Origin: Turritopsis dohrnii | Lineage: Eukaryota > Cnidaria > Hydrozoa > Anthoathecata > Oceaniidae | Direction: 5' to 3' | Length of the DNA stretch: 64,000 nucleotides | NCBI GenBank assembly: GCA_027922465.2 | Contig: BQMF02000062.1 | Span: 310,001-374,000 of the forward strand | Shown: in pieces, positions 1-15,400 of the stretch | How the letters are laid out: every line of letters begins with the position of its first letter | Numbering within the stretch: position 1 is the first letter of the stretch | Made by a program: the position numbers and the translations under genes | The notes under the pieces: model-generated | Database searches by the model: none | What the model was told of the DNA's origin: nothing | Seen by the model: the letters and a program-made list of their open reading frames with translations, nothing else

Positions 1-490
1 GTTTTTCCCTCTTGGTTGTCCCATTAATGCCAATAAAAATCCAGGAAATTTACAAAAAGTGATACAATTGCAGTGAAAATCACGTTTCTGACCATGAACA
101 TTTTGTGTCCTTACAATAGCCGACAATTGTGAAGAAGTCTTGCAGCGGAGCAGCAGCTTTATCACAAATTACTGATTAAGCTACTGGCTTATAAGGAATT
201 CTGAATAGCCAGTAATTTTCACACAGATGAAAAAAATTGATATATCCTACACAATAATTTTGATGCTTTTGCGAAATGTGATCATAGGATGAAAAAAACA
301 ACAATGACAATCATATCCAATGTAAAAAAACAGATAATGACAAAATTACACTTTTAAAAGTTGAATGATCAAACATATTTTTATTGAATTTTGCTATAAA
401 AATTAAGTTACTAAGTTATATCGATAACATGGTATAAAAAAAGAATTCATTAATTTTGTTTTCATTATAAAAGCACCAAATGTTTTATAG

Positions 491-3400
491 AATACTTAGA
501 AAAGAAACTTGATTCAGCAAAACAGAGTCAATCGTTGGATGAGGTATTATATTCAATTTTTTCCAAAATCTGTTTTCATAATTATTTCAGTTTTGGATAA
601 CTTCTCTGGACTCTACACATTTCTTGTGATTTTCGTTTAGCTTCAGATGATGTTAAACCAAGGGAAGTATCAAGAGCTCATTAGTTTACTGGAATCTGCA
701 CTTGACGATTCCCATCAAAAGGTATTCTTACTTCTTATTTTGATTTTGAAAAATTGTGTCCAGTAAGTTCACTTGAGTAAACTTACCATGCCTTTCCACT
801 CTTTACAAGCAGGTCCTGTAAAAATGATATTTTTAACGATTAAAGTTATCAGTTCAGAAAATGAATTCCCTTGCAAGTTGAAAAAGTCGCAATCTTTAAT
901 ATTAGTAATGTTGCCACATTAAACAAACACAAATCAGAATATATGATAGCATCCCACATATACAGTCCAGCAGCCGTCTCTGTGCCACATACATATGTAG
1001 ACTAGGTTACATACACTAGCATTTCTTAATGTCTTTTAAGTTTTTATGATAGTCTATTTAAATTAGCCATTACGCTAACTTTTTGTTTTGATTTATTGGA
1101 TTTTTATTTACTGAACTTTTGTATTGACTTTAAATAAAGAATAATAAATAAATGAATTTATGAATGTTTTAAATTTATGAACCTCTAGGTTAATGAAATC
1201 AAAATTTCACCTGAAAGGCCACTACAGTTTTTGTTACTGCAAGAATCGTACTTCCTCAGCAAGAATTATAAGGTGAGAATCATTTTTTATACACAATAGT
1301 CTCGTATAAACTGACGTTTAGTGCTGTACATGCCTTGCTACATTATCAATTCTACATAATATCCAAAGCTGTGAGTCAGGTTTATGTATGCATATCTTCA
1401 AAGAAAGTGCAAATTATCTTCATGACAGTGATGTTCATTTTAAAAATGTGAGCATGGCTTGCCTTGGATTGACCTGATTAAAACCATTTCTTTTATGCAG
1501 TGGTATTGTGGCATGCCAGACAAATCATGTGTTGGACTCAGCACAGCAATTAAAATGGCTCTTACAATATTTAAATTTGTTGACACACAAATAAAATCTT
1601 CTTTTTTAATCGAGAGCAGTGCTCAATAATTGATTGTTCAAAACGAGCGTGATACCCATAAGTCAAGACTGGCAATTAGATTTTTTGTTTCAGTATTTAA
1701 CGTTTCATGTCCACTTGTGCAAGCAATCTTCAGCTCATGTTGATACGATAAGCAGTTGAAGGTTCACATTTTACTTTCCATGGATAGTTATTCACGAGAA
1801 CCTGTTTTTTCAGAAATGCTTCGAATGCACTGGAGCTGCACTCACAGAGAGTTTGTTGTCTGTATCTTCAACTGAAACATGGAAATTGCATTTCAATAAA
1901 TTGTTGACTACATTGAACAGGTATTGATGCTATTAAGGTATTAAACAGCTTTGGCCGTTAGAATTGTGATTTAAGCCACATTTCATTTATAATGTTTTTA
2001 TTGTTGTTGTTGTTGTTGTTATTACTTATACCAGTTGCTTTACCTGTCAAGAAGCCCAAGACTGTTTGACTGATCAGTTATTACAAAAATATTGCGACAA
2101 GCTTGTGAAGGTAAAAAGTTTCTTTTTCACTGATTATACAGAATGCTGTAAGAATGATTGCTGTACAAGGCGTTAAAAGTATTGTAAAAAACGATCTATT
2201 TTCAATTTGGTTTCAGCGTTGATGTTCCTACCATGTTTCACTTTATCAGAAAGAATATTTCAATACCCAACTGATCATCTGAAATATTCATTAATTATTT
2301 TTTTGAGCATCATATATATATATACAACATGAATTTTTCAGTTAATTGAATTATCAATGGACAATGAACAGAATGAACATGACCTGACAACATTACCTTG
2401 GCTGATAACATACAGAATAATGAAAGTGTTAGTTGCAGTTTCGTCATCCTCAGTTCTTTATGTTTCCTCCTTGACTTCACCTGTTGTGTTTGGTTTCAGT
2501 TGACTTCACCTGTTGTGTTTGGTTTCAGTTGACTTCACCTGTTGTGTTTGGTTTCAGTTGACTTCACCTGTTGTGTTTGGTTTCAGTAAACATGGTATGG
2601 CCACAGAGACTGTCGAGAAAATGGATACTTCTAATATCGAAGATAACATAACAGACAACAGTGAAGAAGAATTGGTCACAATGGAGAATGGCTCACCCCT
2701 CAAATTCTTGAAAGATTCACACGAATATCTTGGAAGGTAGAGATATCAAAATCAAGCATAGATCATTTTAATACATACAAATGACATTTCCATGGTAACT
2801 ACAGGCATTTAAAAAAACCTGAAAACTCAAATGGATTGATTTTGTTCTTTCATGTCAAAATCAAGTTTTAAAAACAAACTTTTCAGTTTCATTTAACACA
2901 ATAATAATATTTACAATATTAAAACCTGTTGTTTTTTATAATTTTCTTTTTCACATAAGATGGGTCGCTTTAAACAAAATACTGAGAAAACTAATTTCAC
3001 AATAAGTGAAAGTTTATTGCTATATCAAGGAACTAACTGTGACAACATGAATCTATTTATTGTTGTATTTTTTTTGGTCCAGGAAGCATTGGTGTTGTCA
3101 TGACAATGGTCTCTTGTTGCAAGAATTTGTTAAAGAAGGTTTATCCCAGCTGAATAAAGTTTCAAAAAAAGAGAGCGAGGTATTGTGGGATATTCCATGG
3201 TAGAAATAAGACACTACATAATAGGGAGAATGGTGTAAACACGTTGTTTTTCACGCCAGTACACTCTTGCACACTCTTGTACCCTCTCTTACCGTTCTCT
3301 TGTGTAGGACCTTCACCAACAGATTGAACAGTGTTTCTACTGTCTTTATGGAAACCCATGCAAAAAATCAAAAGTATTATTTAATTTCTTGATGTTTATT

Positions 3401-6400
3401 CTTGTTTTCATCTCTCGATAATCCGTATTTCTTTGTGTTTGTTATACCTGTCCCTTTGTTGTTTAGCTTACATATCAATCTCTATAAAACAATGTTATGT
3501 TTTGCTTCATGAAGATTTGATAAAAAAAAACAACATACTTATTCTTTTCTGTCTAGACTAAAATCATCCAAGAGCATAACGATAAACCAGTAAGTGAATA
3601 ATAAAAACTCCCTCCAAGGAATATTTTAAGGGATAATGTTAAATCATTCGATCAACCATCTTAGGCTCTCTCAAAAGAAGTTACTGTTTTTGGTGAAGAG
3701 ATAGATGTTTAAACCATAGTCATTGTCAGCTCCCTTCAATGTTTATTACGGTAGCAGCGAAGCGAATACCGTATTAAAACACCCTTGGACTACTCCTCCT
3801 CCTCCTCCTCCTCCTCCTCCTACTACCGACCGAAATGGCAGTTTAGCCTGTGCAGCTTACCAATGTCGCTTCCGAAACTGCGTAAATTGCAACTAAAGAA
3901 CGGAGGCTAATAATTTTTATAACTATCAAAACATTCTTTATACGTTCTTTTAGTATTTTACCATAGATTCGCCATTAAATAAACATTTTCCTATTAAAAA
4001 CACGGTGGGGAACTTTAGTTGCACCTAATTTGAAACACGGTTAAAATAAACTTAAGCTTTGGTTTTGGAACGTCGAAGTTCGAAGCTCTCTTCTTCTTGC
4101 AGTTACAAAGATTCATCAAAATTCATCGAACTTAAACCTTTTAAAAGCATTTTACATTTTTTTATATTTTGTACGTGTGTATTTGGTTTGCTTGTCTACA
4201 AAAATGTCTTGGATTAAAGTTGGAAACGGTTTTACTTCGTTTCTTATATTTTTAGATGACGTTTGTTTTTTTTTCTTTCCGGTCTTACAGCTTTCTTTTT
4301 ATAAAAAAAACTCTGATATAAAAAAAAACATAGTTTCGTGTATTGTGCATATTTCTTTTGTTTGTATCAAATAGTTTTCTGGTGGTTTTAGTTAAGCCCT
4401 GTTTACACTTTTTCAAATGAAAATTGCCTTAATTTAAGCCTAAGAGATAAACAAAGTTCGACAAAGCTTCATGGGGCTTTCAGACTAATTAATTTAGAAT
4501 CTTTTTATTTTTGTACATTGCGAGTTGAAATGCTGCTACCGTTTTGTGCCATTATGGCTCTTGTTACTTAAGGAATGGATAAATTTATTTTTGGGAATTT
4601 CTTTAATGCAACAAGTTATTGACAGAACATAATTCCAATTCTGTGATTATTTATTTCTGAAGATACTGCTGACATGGCAAAATGCCAAAATATTGTTTGA
4701 ATTTTACAAACCTGCTGGTCTACCCGAACTAGATCTTCGGACCAATACCATATCTGTAGAGGTAAGAGCACCTTGGTTGGCATGTCATCTTCCTTCTGAA
4801 TTGTCAACACGAATAATGGTGACCCTTGATTCTTTTTTTTTGTTTTACAGGTACAAAATGTTTTGCGAAAGATTGTATCAGTTGTGCCACAACATGATAT
4901 TGAAGGTATCCAGTGGCCACTTGTTTTAAAAAAAATCTCTGCGAATGGGTGCATTTCCATAGAAATATACGCACAGTTTTAATGGAAATGCTCTTTGTCG
5001 TAGTGGCTTTTTGACTAAAAATTAACGCACTCAACAACATCACATCAGTTAAAGCTATGTATTGTTTGCTTTTTAGCGATACCATTTGAGACACTACAGC
5101 AGTATATTGATGGTGGTGATACTTTGGATTTGAGCTTGTTTGCTCCTAAAGAAAGGTATTTACATCATACAATACTTTTTATAAATTACTTGTTTGTTGC
5201 TTTCTTCTTCACAGCTGTTTCAATATATCTGACAGCATCAAATTCCTAGGTTTCTGATTTATAGCTTAATTTCTTACTGTTTTTAGGACTGGTTTAGATG
5301 ACTTGTTTTATTATCTTGGCGATTTCTACTTCAAAAATAAGGAATTTAGTAAAGCTTTGAAATTCTACATGCACGATGTGTGTGTGGAACCTACCCGATT
5401 TCAATCATGGGCTGCGATGGCACTTATTCGAGGCACAAGATTAGAGGAGAAGATTAATCAAGTCAGTATTTGAACCTTAACCCTTTTTAGTCTTTAACAC
5501 TTTTTTTTGTGATCTTTGACAGTTTGAAGTTGAGAAGACTCTGAAATCGTCATTAAAGATAATGAACTATCATATGGTCGAGAAAAGTTTTCTTGTGAGA
5601 TAATCTCCAGGAAAGCCAATCATTTTTTACTTTTGTTAATACTAAACATCTCGTTCCCAGATCATTTCTCAATTGTTCTATTTCTACTAACATCAGCATA
5701 GTGCAACCCTCAGCTCCACATATAACATATGGAAGTTCTTTGTTTGTTTGCTACCGGTATTCAATTACCTGTATAACAAAGCATGCCCTTAACGTAGTAT
5801 CATATGGTATCATTATTTACTTTGGAATGTCCCTGAAAAGCCTTGGAGAATTCTGTTTATTTGTTTTCTTGCTTTGTGGTAAATTGAATGTCTTCAGAGA
5901 TCGCTAATATAAGGAGATAAAACGATCGCTAATATAAGGAGATGAAACGATCGCTAATATAAGGAGATGAAACACTCGAAATATTGTGGCTTTTCTTCTG
6001 TTTTAGTGCGACTTGAAAAGTGATGGAGCTATCAAAAAACATATTACTGCTACGTTAAGGTATCTGCTGTTTCTAGTACATCGTAACAGAGGTACGGTTT
6101 GGTAAGAGATAAGATCCCCATAAGATCCTCTATACTGATATCCATGTTTCTTTTCATCTCGTTTTGTTGAGTTAGTTTGAGGAAGGTAAATTTGTAAGTA
6201 ATCAGAATGTGCACTTGTTCTGTCGCAGAGCGAAGCAATCGTGTTATCCAAAACATTGTTCAGATTTTAAAATCAGGACCAGATTTGAGACGTTTTGGCT
6301 GATCTAAAAGCTAAATATCAGCCTACCAGCGATAGCAGGGACTTGTTTGACATGGGTTTCTCTTCACTTTTATGCTTTGTTTTGTCTAGATGTTATGAAA

Positions 6401-9400
6401 AAGCCGTAACGTTACATCACGGGAAATGTTTAGTACTGGAAGAGGTTAGTTCTTATGCAACATAATGACGCAGTGCAACACTATAACTGGTGAGGTCACA
6501 CGGTTGAAATCACGCGTTATGTTTAAAGTGCTGATCGCTATAACCATCTATTTGTCACTTGAGGTCTATGAATGCACCAATTTCGTTATTCTTCTTGTTT
6601 TTGCTAGTATGGTCAAACTGCTTATATGTTACACTCTTACGCTGCTCGAAAATTTTATGAGGTAACACTATGTTTGATTTTGACTTGTTTTAATAATAGT
6701 TTAATAACATTATTGCAATATTGAGTGTAGCTTCACATGTTGGAGCATCTCAAACAAGTAAGTATTGATGCACACATTAAGCCAAATAGAAAATTGCGAC
6801 CATTCATACGAAGGATAAACGACTTTTGGTATCAAAGGAAGCCCATGTCAATTGGCCTTACCTCGATATTTATTTTTATATATACACATGCATTAAGCTC
6901 CTCTGAAATGATTGAAAGCCATAACATCGTTTATGGAGGGGAATCCGAAACGCCTTTGCGTTTCAAATCTTGACTACTGCTACATGAGAATTTCTAAGGA
7001 TTGGTTTGTTTGTTGTTGTATTGTTTACGTTTAATTTTAGGTGACACAAGAAGAAAAGCAAGACCGCAGTACTTTAGATTATTATAAAACAATGCAGCGT
7101 GACATGTTGTTGTTGTCAGAAAAATGTTTTGCCGATGCTTTGAAGATAGCTACGTCATCAAAGGAAGGTGAACGATGGCTTCATTATTACATGCTGGGGA
7201 AAACTGCTGAAAAACTTGAGAAAGCACCTGGCATTTATTTGGATTTTTACCAGAAGGTGTGTGATGTTGCTATGACTACCACAGGAAAAGTTTGGGAAAG
7301 ACAAATATTCCCATTCATGTGTAGTCTGTGTTCCTGTTCCCACTTCGTCCCAGGCTTCACATATATCTTCGTTTTAATTCCGCTTTCTGTGTCTCCAAAA
7401 AACAACTGTGATCTCGTATGTGGTTTTTATAAATACATGTTGTTCTAGTTACTACGTTCGATGGAGAATGAAATCGACATTTTTCCTCTAGCAGATCTCT
7501 GATTGGTTGTTTTTTTAGTCTTTAGAAGAGCTGTATCAGTCTGGTGCTCATTACTCAAAAAAGATACCTTACCACAGCGCTCCTGAATATTCCATAGAAG
7601 CTGTAGAGGTAAGTTCTGTTCTACTTCTTAAAATCCGATGAAAAGTGTTTTTGTTCACAACACATTTTGTTTCTGATAAAATATTGATGTTTTTATCGTC
7701 TGGTCTGTGTTTTTTAGTTATTTTATCGGCTTCATGCGTCTGTACTGAAAATCTTGAATTTCTCTGAAAAAATTGATTATGACGTCATTGAAGAACAATT
7801 ACAGAAAGTCATCGATCAAAATATCTATCAAGAGGCCATCGAAATTGATAAATCCTCGCTGAAGGAATATGGTAAAATATTTTTTAGGATTTTTATTCAA
7901 TCAAACTTTACAAAATTGCAGAATTGGTAATTGATTGGAATCTAGTATTTGAATATCTATTTTCTTCACAGTATTATGAACGATAACAATTCACAAACTG
8001 GCATCAATTCAAAGCTCTTGCTATATTTTGATTCCTAAAAGGCATCAGTGCCGCAGTTATCCATTTATTTTTCACCGAGCAAACTTGTTGAAAACCCTCT
8101 GCTGAAGAGTGCATCCGAAATGTACACAAATATACACTGCTAAAGAGTGCATTTTAACAGAAATTATACACAAATATACACATATTTCAATAAAAATGCA
8201 CTTCTTCGCAGTGATAATTTGACCAAATGTCCTTGTTTGCGTTAAATTTCTTAACAAATTCTCTCTTGGTACTACAGTAGTGCTAGCAAAAAGTGACATT
8301 AGTTCATAAAAGTAAAAACTTAACAAATTTCTGGTTCTGTTTAGATAAAACAAGTGATCAACAAAACTCCACCATCATTCACCAGTGTCAACAGACGACA
8401 GCAGTACCAATAGATAGCGGTATGCACTCTTATGAATCAGCATGCATGAATCAGTATCCTGGTTCTAATCTCGACGATGTAGATGTAGTTACTCTAGACG
8501 AAGATATGGAAAGTGTTCAAAGTGTTGTGACGTTAGTGATGAGAAACCTGCTGACGAATGTTTCTGAAATACTTAAAGGTGAACAGAACACTGTATGCGA
8601 TAAGTACAAGGGAATTGTTAAGAATATCAACGAGGATGTGAGGGACTGTCTTGAAGAAATAATTGAACGAATTCATAATGAGAACGAAATTAATCTTGAC
8701 TTTCGTAACTCGAAATATGAGGCAAATACACCGGTAGCCGAAGATTCTGGACGAGTTCGAGATGATTTTTTCGATGAATGTACTCAAAGGAGGAGTGTAC
8801 CACCATGTGACGGAGTATCGAATCCACAGTTGTCTTCGTGCAACCTGAAACATGACGAGGCCGAAGAAACCACAGTGGAGGTTGCAGTGTCTTCTCGTGG
8901 AAAATATTCTATACAAACGGTGGAGGAGACACAGCATCAAAATGTAGTATCACATGATCCTACTGATATCCCTTCCGTGCAAGTCTCCTGTGAGAAAATC
9001 ACTACTGTGGTTCATGAAATTACCACCGTGGTTCACCAACAACTGGAAGACGAGAAGGGAAAATTATCGGATTCTGCTGCAACTAGTGTCACGTCAAAAG
9101 GTGTCGGTTTTTCAGATAAACTAGACGGTGACGTTTCTCGCTCAGCTATGACGTCAGTAATTGCGAAAAGTACTGTCACCGAAGCGGACGAAACCGATGA
9201 GAAAGTTGTACGTAACGTATTAACTGGTATAGTGGAAATCGTGTCATCGTGGATTTCGTCACAAAATTTTGACGGGAACAAAGAAATTAAGGATCAGTCC
9301 TTAACGAAAAACGTTATTGCGTTAAACACCGTTTCGAGAGATGATATTTCGTTGAATCCTTTTAAGAAAGACGATATCACGTTGAAGGCTGTTACAAAAG

Positions 9401-12400
9401 ACGATATTACGTTGAAGGCTGTTACGAAAGACGATATCACGTTGAAGGCTGTTACGAAATATGATATCACGTTGAAGGCTGTTACGAAAGACAATATCAC
9501 GTTGAAAGCTGTTTCGAAAGACGATAATACGCTGAAGACAGTTACGAAAGAAAATAACGCGTTGAAAATATTTACAAAAGACGATAACGAATCGAAGGCT
9601 GTTTCGGCAGACAATAGTTTGTTAAAGCCTGTTACGAAAGAAAGTAGCAAGAATCAATCCTGTAATTTTGATCAAGTTTCCAAAATCCAACGAAAAACTT
9701 TAAAGAAACGTGCTTTTAAAGACGAAACAGAGGAACGACGTTACGTTACTGTCTCAAAGAAATGTTTAAATGCTCTTGGGTTTTGCATCCGAAGATTTCC
9801 TGAGCACTATAAGAGTCAATACATGATGGCGTTTTTCTTGGCAAATAACCATTGTTGTAAGGTTGGGTTTCATTCTTGTGTCTTTGAAAGGTTTCTTAAC
9901 TGAGGAAAAAATATTTTATTGAAGTAAAAACGCTTGTTACCATCCGATCCCGATTAGGTCCTCACCATCCCAAATTAAGTAAATCCGATCCCGATTAGGT
10001 CCTCACCATCCCAAATTAAGTAAATCCCTATCTCTCGGTGACGATGTTGGATGGCTTTACCAGAGGTGGTTCCAGAAAGTTACATGGAATTTGTGTGACA
10101 CTGCAAAACTATGTATTTACAATATTTATATTTTAGAATGTGCAATGGAGTCGCGATCTCCTCCTTGGTGGTTCTGTTCCTTCGAAATATTCGATTCACC
10201 TTCCGATTCGCGGGATTTTTTCTGGAAAAAAGAAAACCAACTTATTCCAAGTAAGATTTTATTTGTAACGTTTTAGAGGACGTTTTTTTAGATCTGTGTT
10301 TATATATTCATTGTTGGGTTTTAAAAATTAATTTATCTATTTGCTTATTTATTTAATTATATTTTCAGTACTTATGGCGTATACCTGTTAATGAAATCGA
10401 TCGAGCTGGTAGTTTTTGTACGCATATATGCCGGGCTGTGGAGCTGTTACTTAACGTTTTACACGAGCTGTCCGATACTGCTCATCTGTTGCATATATCA
10501 ACCTTCCTTTACAAGACTCCAGATAAGGACAAGTAAGTGCATTTTCTCATTCATTCTTTAATTTATTCATTCATTCACTAGTCGATTGTTTGATTTGTCA
10601 ATTTCTAGGAAATATCTTCGTGACAACGATCGTGCTTTTCTGGCTGTAAAGGTAAGCTCCTTTCTTCTTTTCCTATCTCACATCCAAAAGCGAAATATAT
10701 TTATGAAGTTATTCTCATCTGTTTCCCAGCGTCTACATATATTGACATAAAATTTCATGTCCAGAACAAAACTTGTAATGTAAACATAGCCATAAATACA
10801 TTATGTCAACCAAATAAGATCGTGCTATCTTTATGGTTGGAGGTCTCATGACATGATACTTTGCTCACTTAACCCTAACTCATCTCACAAAGTTTTGACC
10901 GCAAACTACTAATGTTAGACTAATCTATTGAGCATCATGTTTTGACACCACTAAGCTAACTTTCCATCCACGAGTAGATGCAGGTTATAAATCTTTGAAA
11001 TAGAAAAACGCATCAGCCCTTCACGTTATATAAAGATGTTAGCTAAAGGCCGGTGTCCACTTGCACCCACAAAGCTCCCAAGTGAAAAGGCTTCTGATTG
11101 GTCAATATTTTTTGTTCGTCAACAAATTTGGCGGGAGGAGACTTGGTTTCTACTACCAAACGGAGACAATTTGTGCACCGCGCTTATTTGGACATAGGCT
11201 GATGTGTATTTATTGAACTTGATGTGATCATGTATCTGTATGGTAAAGTCTTTTATTATCTGCGGCGCGAAGCAACAGCAGATATTGGTTTACCCGTGGA
11301 TGATGATGATGATGATCCTGAAACGGCCTAAAGTGACGTCACGTTGTGTGCTGTTTACATGGCTCTTTTGATCCCTGGTCACACGACATCAAATTTCAGT
11401 AGCGTGAACTCCGGACAATAAAGCATTGATTTATGTGTTTTTCTACATCAATTGGTTTTTTGTGAAGAGGTACATCTCCCATCTCTTCTCAAGACAACCT
11501 GGCGATAAACTTTCAATTTTAGCTGCCACTAATTCGGTAGAGAAAGTCATCAAAGTCAAAACACACTAGGGACTAGGGATTTCCTTTTTGCACCCCCAAT
11601 TTTTTCACTAAAAATGTCCTTCTTGCCTGAATCAAATGTGTTTTCGTTGGCTGTGCCTTTAAGACTGTTTTTGCTTCATTCATAATTAAAATTGGGGCTA
11701 TGCATGGCCCTCACAACCCCGAAGCGTTGACCATTTATCAGATTCGTTTGTAGACCACAACCTCCGTCATTTGTGAGGTCTAATTTTGACTTTGTATCCA
11801 GTTTTAGGGACTTCAACACACAGGACAACGTTTGTTTATAAATCACAAATCTTTAAAACAAAATTTCCATATTGTTGGTTTTAATACCTCCAAGCCCCAC
11901 CAGTTTCCCCTTTATGTTGTAATTTGAGCTACATTTTCATTTGGCAGCAAACATATGACACGCGACACAAATGTGGCGGGCATCATGGAGATACCTTATC
12001 GGGGAAAAAAATGTCGGGATTTATTTTAGTCGGGGAAAATTTTGGTCGGGGAAAAATTTAGTCACCTCGAGAAATTTTAGTCACTTTTCCCCGACCAAAA
12101 TTTCGAAATTAGTCGCTTTTCCCCGACTAAAATTTCGAAATTAGTCGCTTTTCCCCGACTAAAATTTCTAAATAAGTCACTTTTCCCTGACCAAAATTTG
12201 CAATACAAGTAGAAAAGGGAACACAATTTTTGTCGACACTTTCAATTTGAACTAAAAATTATATTACAAAATAACTAATTAAGAGTTCAATCTAATACAA
12301 TAACAGTTTTTGAGGTTTGATCGTCATTATTTTCATCACTGGCATCCATATTGCTTTCACAAACATCAATTATATCTTCACTGACATCCATTTTATTTTC

Positions 12401-15400
12401 ACTGACATCAATTTTGTTTCCCTTAATCGTAACAGAAAAATCTGTATCGTCCTCATTGACTGATTCAACTTCATTCGATTCCCCTTCCTTTGCTTGACCG
12501 TCATAATTCCAGTCGAAAATCGATAGATAGACTCTACTTGAGATTATCAAAAATCGGGGAAAAGTTTCGGTCGGGGACTAAAAAATCGGGGAAATGTTTT
12601 GGGCGGGAGTAAAAAAACCGGGGAAAATTTTTGGACGGGGAAATGAAAAATCGGGTGAAATTTTTGGACGGGTGTTGAAAAGTCGGGGGAAAATTTGGTC
12701 GGGGAAAATTTTAGTCACTAGCCCAAAAAATTAGTCACTTACCCCCGACTTTTTTTTCCCCGATAAGGTATTATATATACTGTACTTGAAGTTTCTGGAT
12801 AAAATTTTTTTGCATTGAAGTTAGGGATTGAAAATATTCAGGTTCATATCGAGCCTTTCATTGTGACAGTTGCGAATTCACAAGGGTAAATTTTCAAGTC
12901 AAAATTTTCGTCATTCTTTTCAAAAGCATTTGACTGTAGTCTTCAGAATTTTTAAATCGTCTGTACACAACCAGATGTTTATCAACAGCTCCTATTATAT
13001 GAACTCTTTAATCACTTTCATTATGCTTTGGTGATCTTTGCTTTTGAAAATTCACTGATTTTGTGCTCCTACATTGGTGTTTGTAAGAATAATATGGGAT
13101 TGAGTGTACTACGTTTTTATATTCATTCACACATAGTGCTTTAGTCTCTGTTATTCATATTATAGGTATAATCATTGGATTTCTGCGAAAGCAATAAATA
13201 CATTAAAACCGGATTTGGTTTTTTTTTCTGCTGTCCAAACGTAGCGTTTTTTTGACATTTCCTGTGTGCCTTTGCATGAAAACTACCAAAACATTCTTTA
13301 TATTAGTATTTTAGTGTTTTGCTACTTTTTCACGAAAAAATGGACATTTCTCTCACTAAAAACACAATGGAGAACTTCAGTTCCACCAAATTCGAAGCAT
13401 CGCTTGTAATAAACTTATAATTTTAAAAGTTCGTTGTTGGTAACATCTTGTGGTTCGAAGCTCTCTTGCAGTTACCTTAACGAGATAAATTTTCGCGGAG
13501 ATAAATTTTTGCGGATTTCGCGGATTTTGGCCATTTCCGCGAAAATATTACTCCGCGAAAAGTTTGCAATGTCTTCATCCGCGAAAATATGTCTCCGCGA
13601 AATGTTAATTCTCTATAATACAGATGTTTGAATTTCAAAAAATAGGCATAGATAATGAACGGGACGATTAGTTTAACACTGTATTTAACACTATATTTTA
13701 GTTTTTCATAACCTTTGTGTATAATACATTTTGAAGACAAAAAAATTTTTTTTATCTACTGCCGTCCGCGAAAATTAGTACACGCGGATTATTTGAAGTT
13801 GGGCCATCCGCAAAAATATGTCCCCGCGAAATGGAAATCAAATTCATCCGCGAAAATATGTCCACGCGAAAATCTATCTCGTTAAGGTCGGAAAATTTAT
13901 CGAAGTCCTTCATAGTTAAACTTTTTAAAAGCTATATATATATATTTAAATGCTCAGCGGCTAGATTAGATAGGTAGATACGTAGTTAGTTTTAAACAAA
14001 GTATTTCTGATGAGTTTTTCGCTTTTGTTTCTTAATTTTCTTTTTCGAAAAAGTTTGTGTTTTTTTTTTTTCGCTATTACATCTTTTCTTCTTTTTTTTT
14101 AAAAAAAACTGTCATTTTAAATGTGTTCCATGGTTACGATTCGCACCTTATGCAGAAATCCTTATGCCTGTAAGGGCTGTGATTTTGATTAGAAAGAAAT
14201 GATGGCTAATCGAGCAGAATGTGTGCAAAGTAGTGCAATTTGACCTTGCATGAACATATTAGAACGTTTCAGAGATCAGAAATCGTGTTATATTTTTCTG
14301 TTTTTGATTGTCGAAAGTGAAAGTTTTTTTTTCTCTCTTTTTTTTCTCTATAATCTAGAAGGGTCAAACTTCAAAGTTTTCTCTGGCGCCTCGGTCCCAA
14401 CCTTGGTGGAGCCTCCTACTTCATTATATTTACCTGTTTTATAACGTTCACAATGGTACTCAAATCTGTCAATACGCCCCTGATATTCTTAATAAAAAGA
14501 TTGTTTTTCTCCTATGAGAGTCCAAAAAGTTATTTGTTAGAAGAACAACAATGGAGACATAGACGTATCATATGGTTTGTGTGTCAAATTGCAACCATTA
14601 GACTTTACGGTGTAAATTTTGTGAAATGTGTCTGGGTTAGTGAGGGTAAGGGTCGGGCTTAGCCTCATTTGTTCAAACATATTTGTAAGTGTTTTCACCG
14701 TTTAAATGTAATGGTTGCAATTTGACACATGAACATACTCTATTCAAGTTCAGTCGGAAAAAGTGGAGGAGTTTGCATAATCATATATCTTGAAAAGTAT
14801 ACAATTATATATGTTTTGTATATTGAAAACTGATTTTTTCCCATTTTATAGTTTTGAAAATTGTTGTTTGGGAATGTCACAATAATGATCTTATCAATTA
14901 TTTTGAATATTTGTTTGGTTTTACTATTTCAGGCATATATAAAGCACTAATCAAGAGTTATCAACATCAATGTATGATTTAGGAAGATAAATATCAATGG
15001 TTATAACAAAATAATTGAACTTTTGAGTCAGAGACAGAAAAAGTATACAATATCAACCATTTAGGGCATTTCTAGCCATATGGTCTTAAAATGATGCATT
15101 ACATTTTTATGGAGAATACATTTCATATATATGAGAGTCAGAACAGTGTAAAGAAGTTTTAAATCTGTGCTTATGCATAACAGAACTGAAAAGCTATTGT
15201 TGCTCAAAGCAGTTTGTTTTCTATTGTTCCCTCCTTCTCTTACCCATCTCTACCTCACGTTCCCAAAACTCTTGAACTGAATAAGCTGTAACTGTTAAAG
15301 TTAAAGATAGAATAAACCCATAACAGCAAACATGTTTGAAAAATGTACCTTTCCTCTGGGAACTAAAATTTTATTCATTGTGTTTTCAAGGAAAAATAAA

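Noticed and set aside
2471..2586. Short tandem repeats considered as a CRISPR array (also 5899-5973, 9940-10027)
   Set aside because: Repeats are directly adjacent without spacers, and the genome is eukaryotic.
4616..5094. Two minus-strand ORFs (114 and 96 codons)
   Set aside because: Antisense to CABIN1 exons 11-12 and the intervening introns; no domain.
9294..9650. 118-codon minus-strand ORF rich in [10 protein letters not shown] repeats
   Set aside because: It is the antisense of the [10 protein letters not shown] coding repeat in CABIN1 exon 21; the repeat keeps both strands open.
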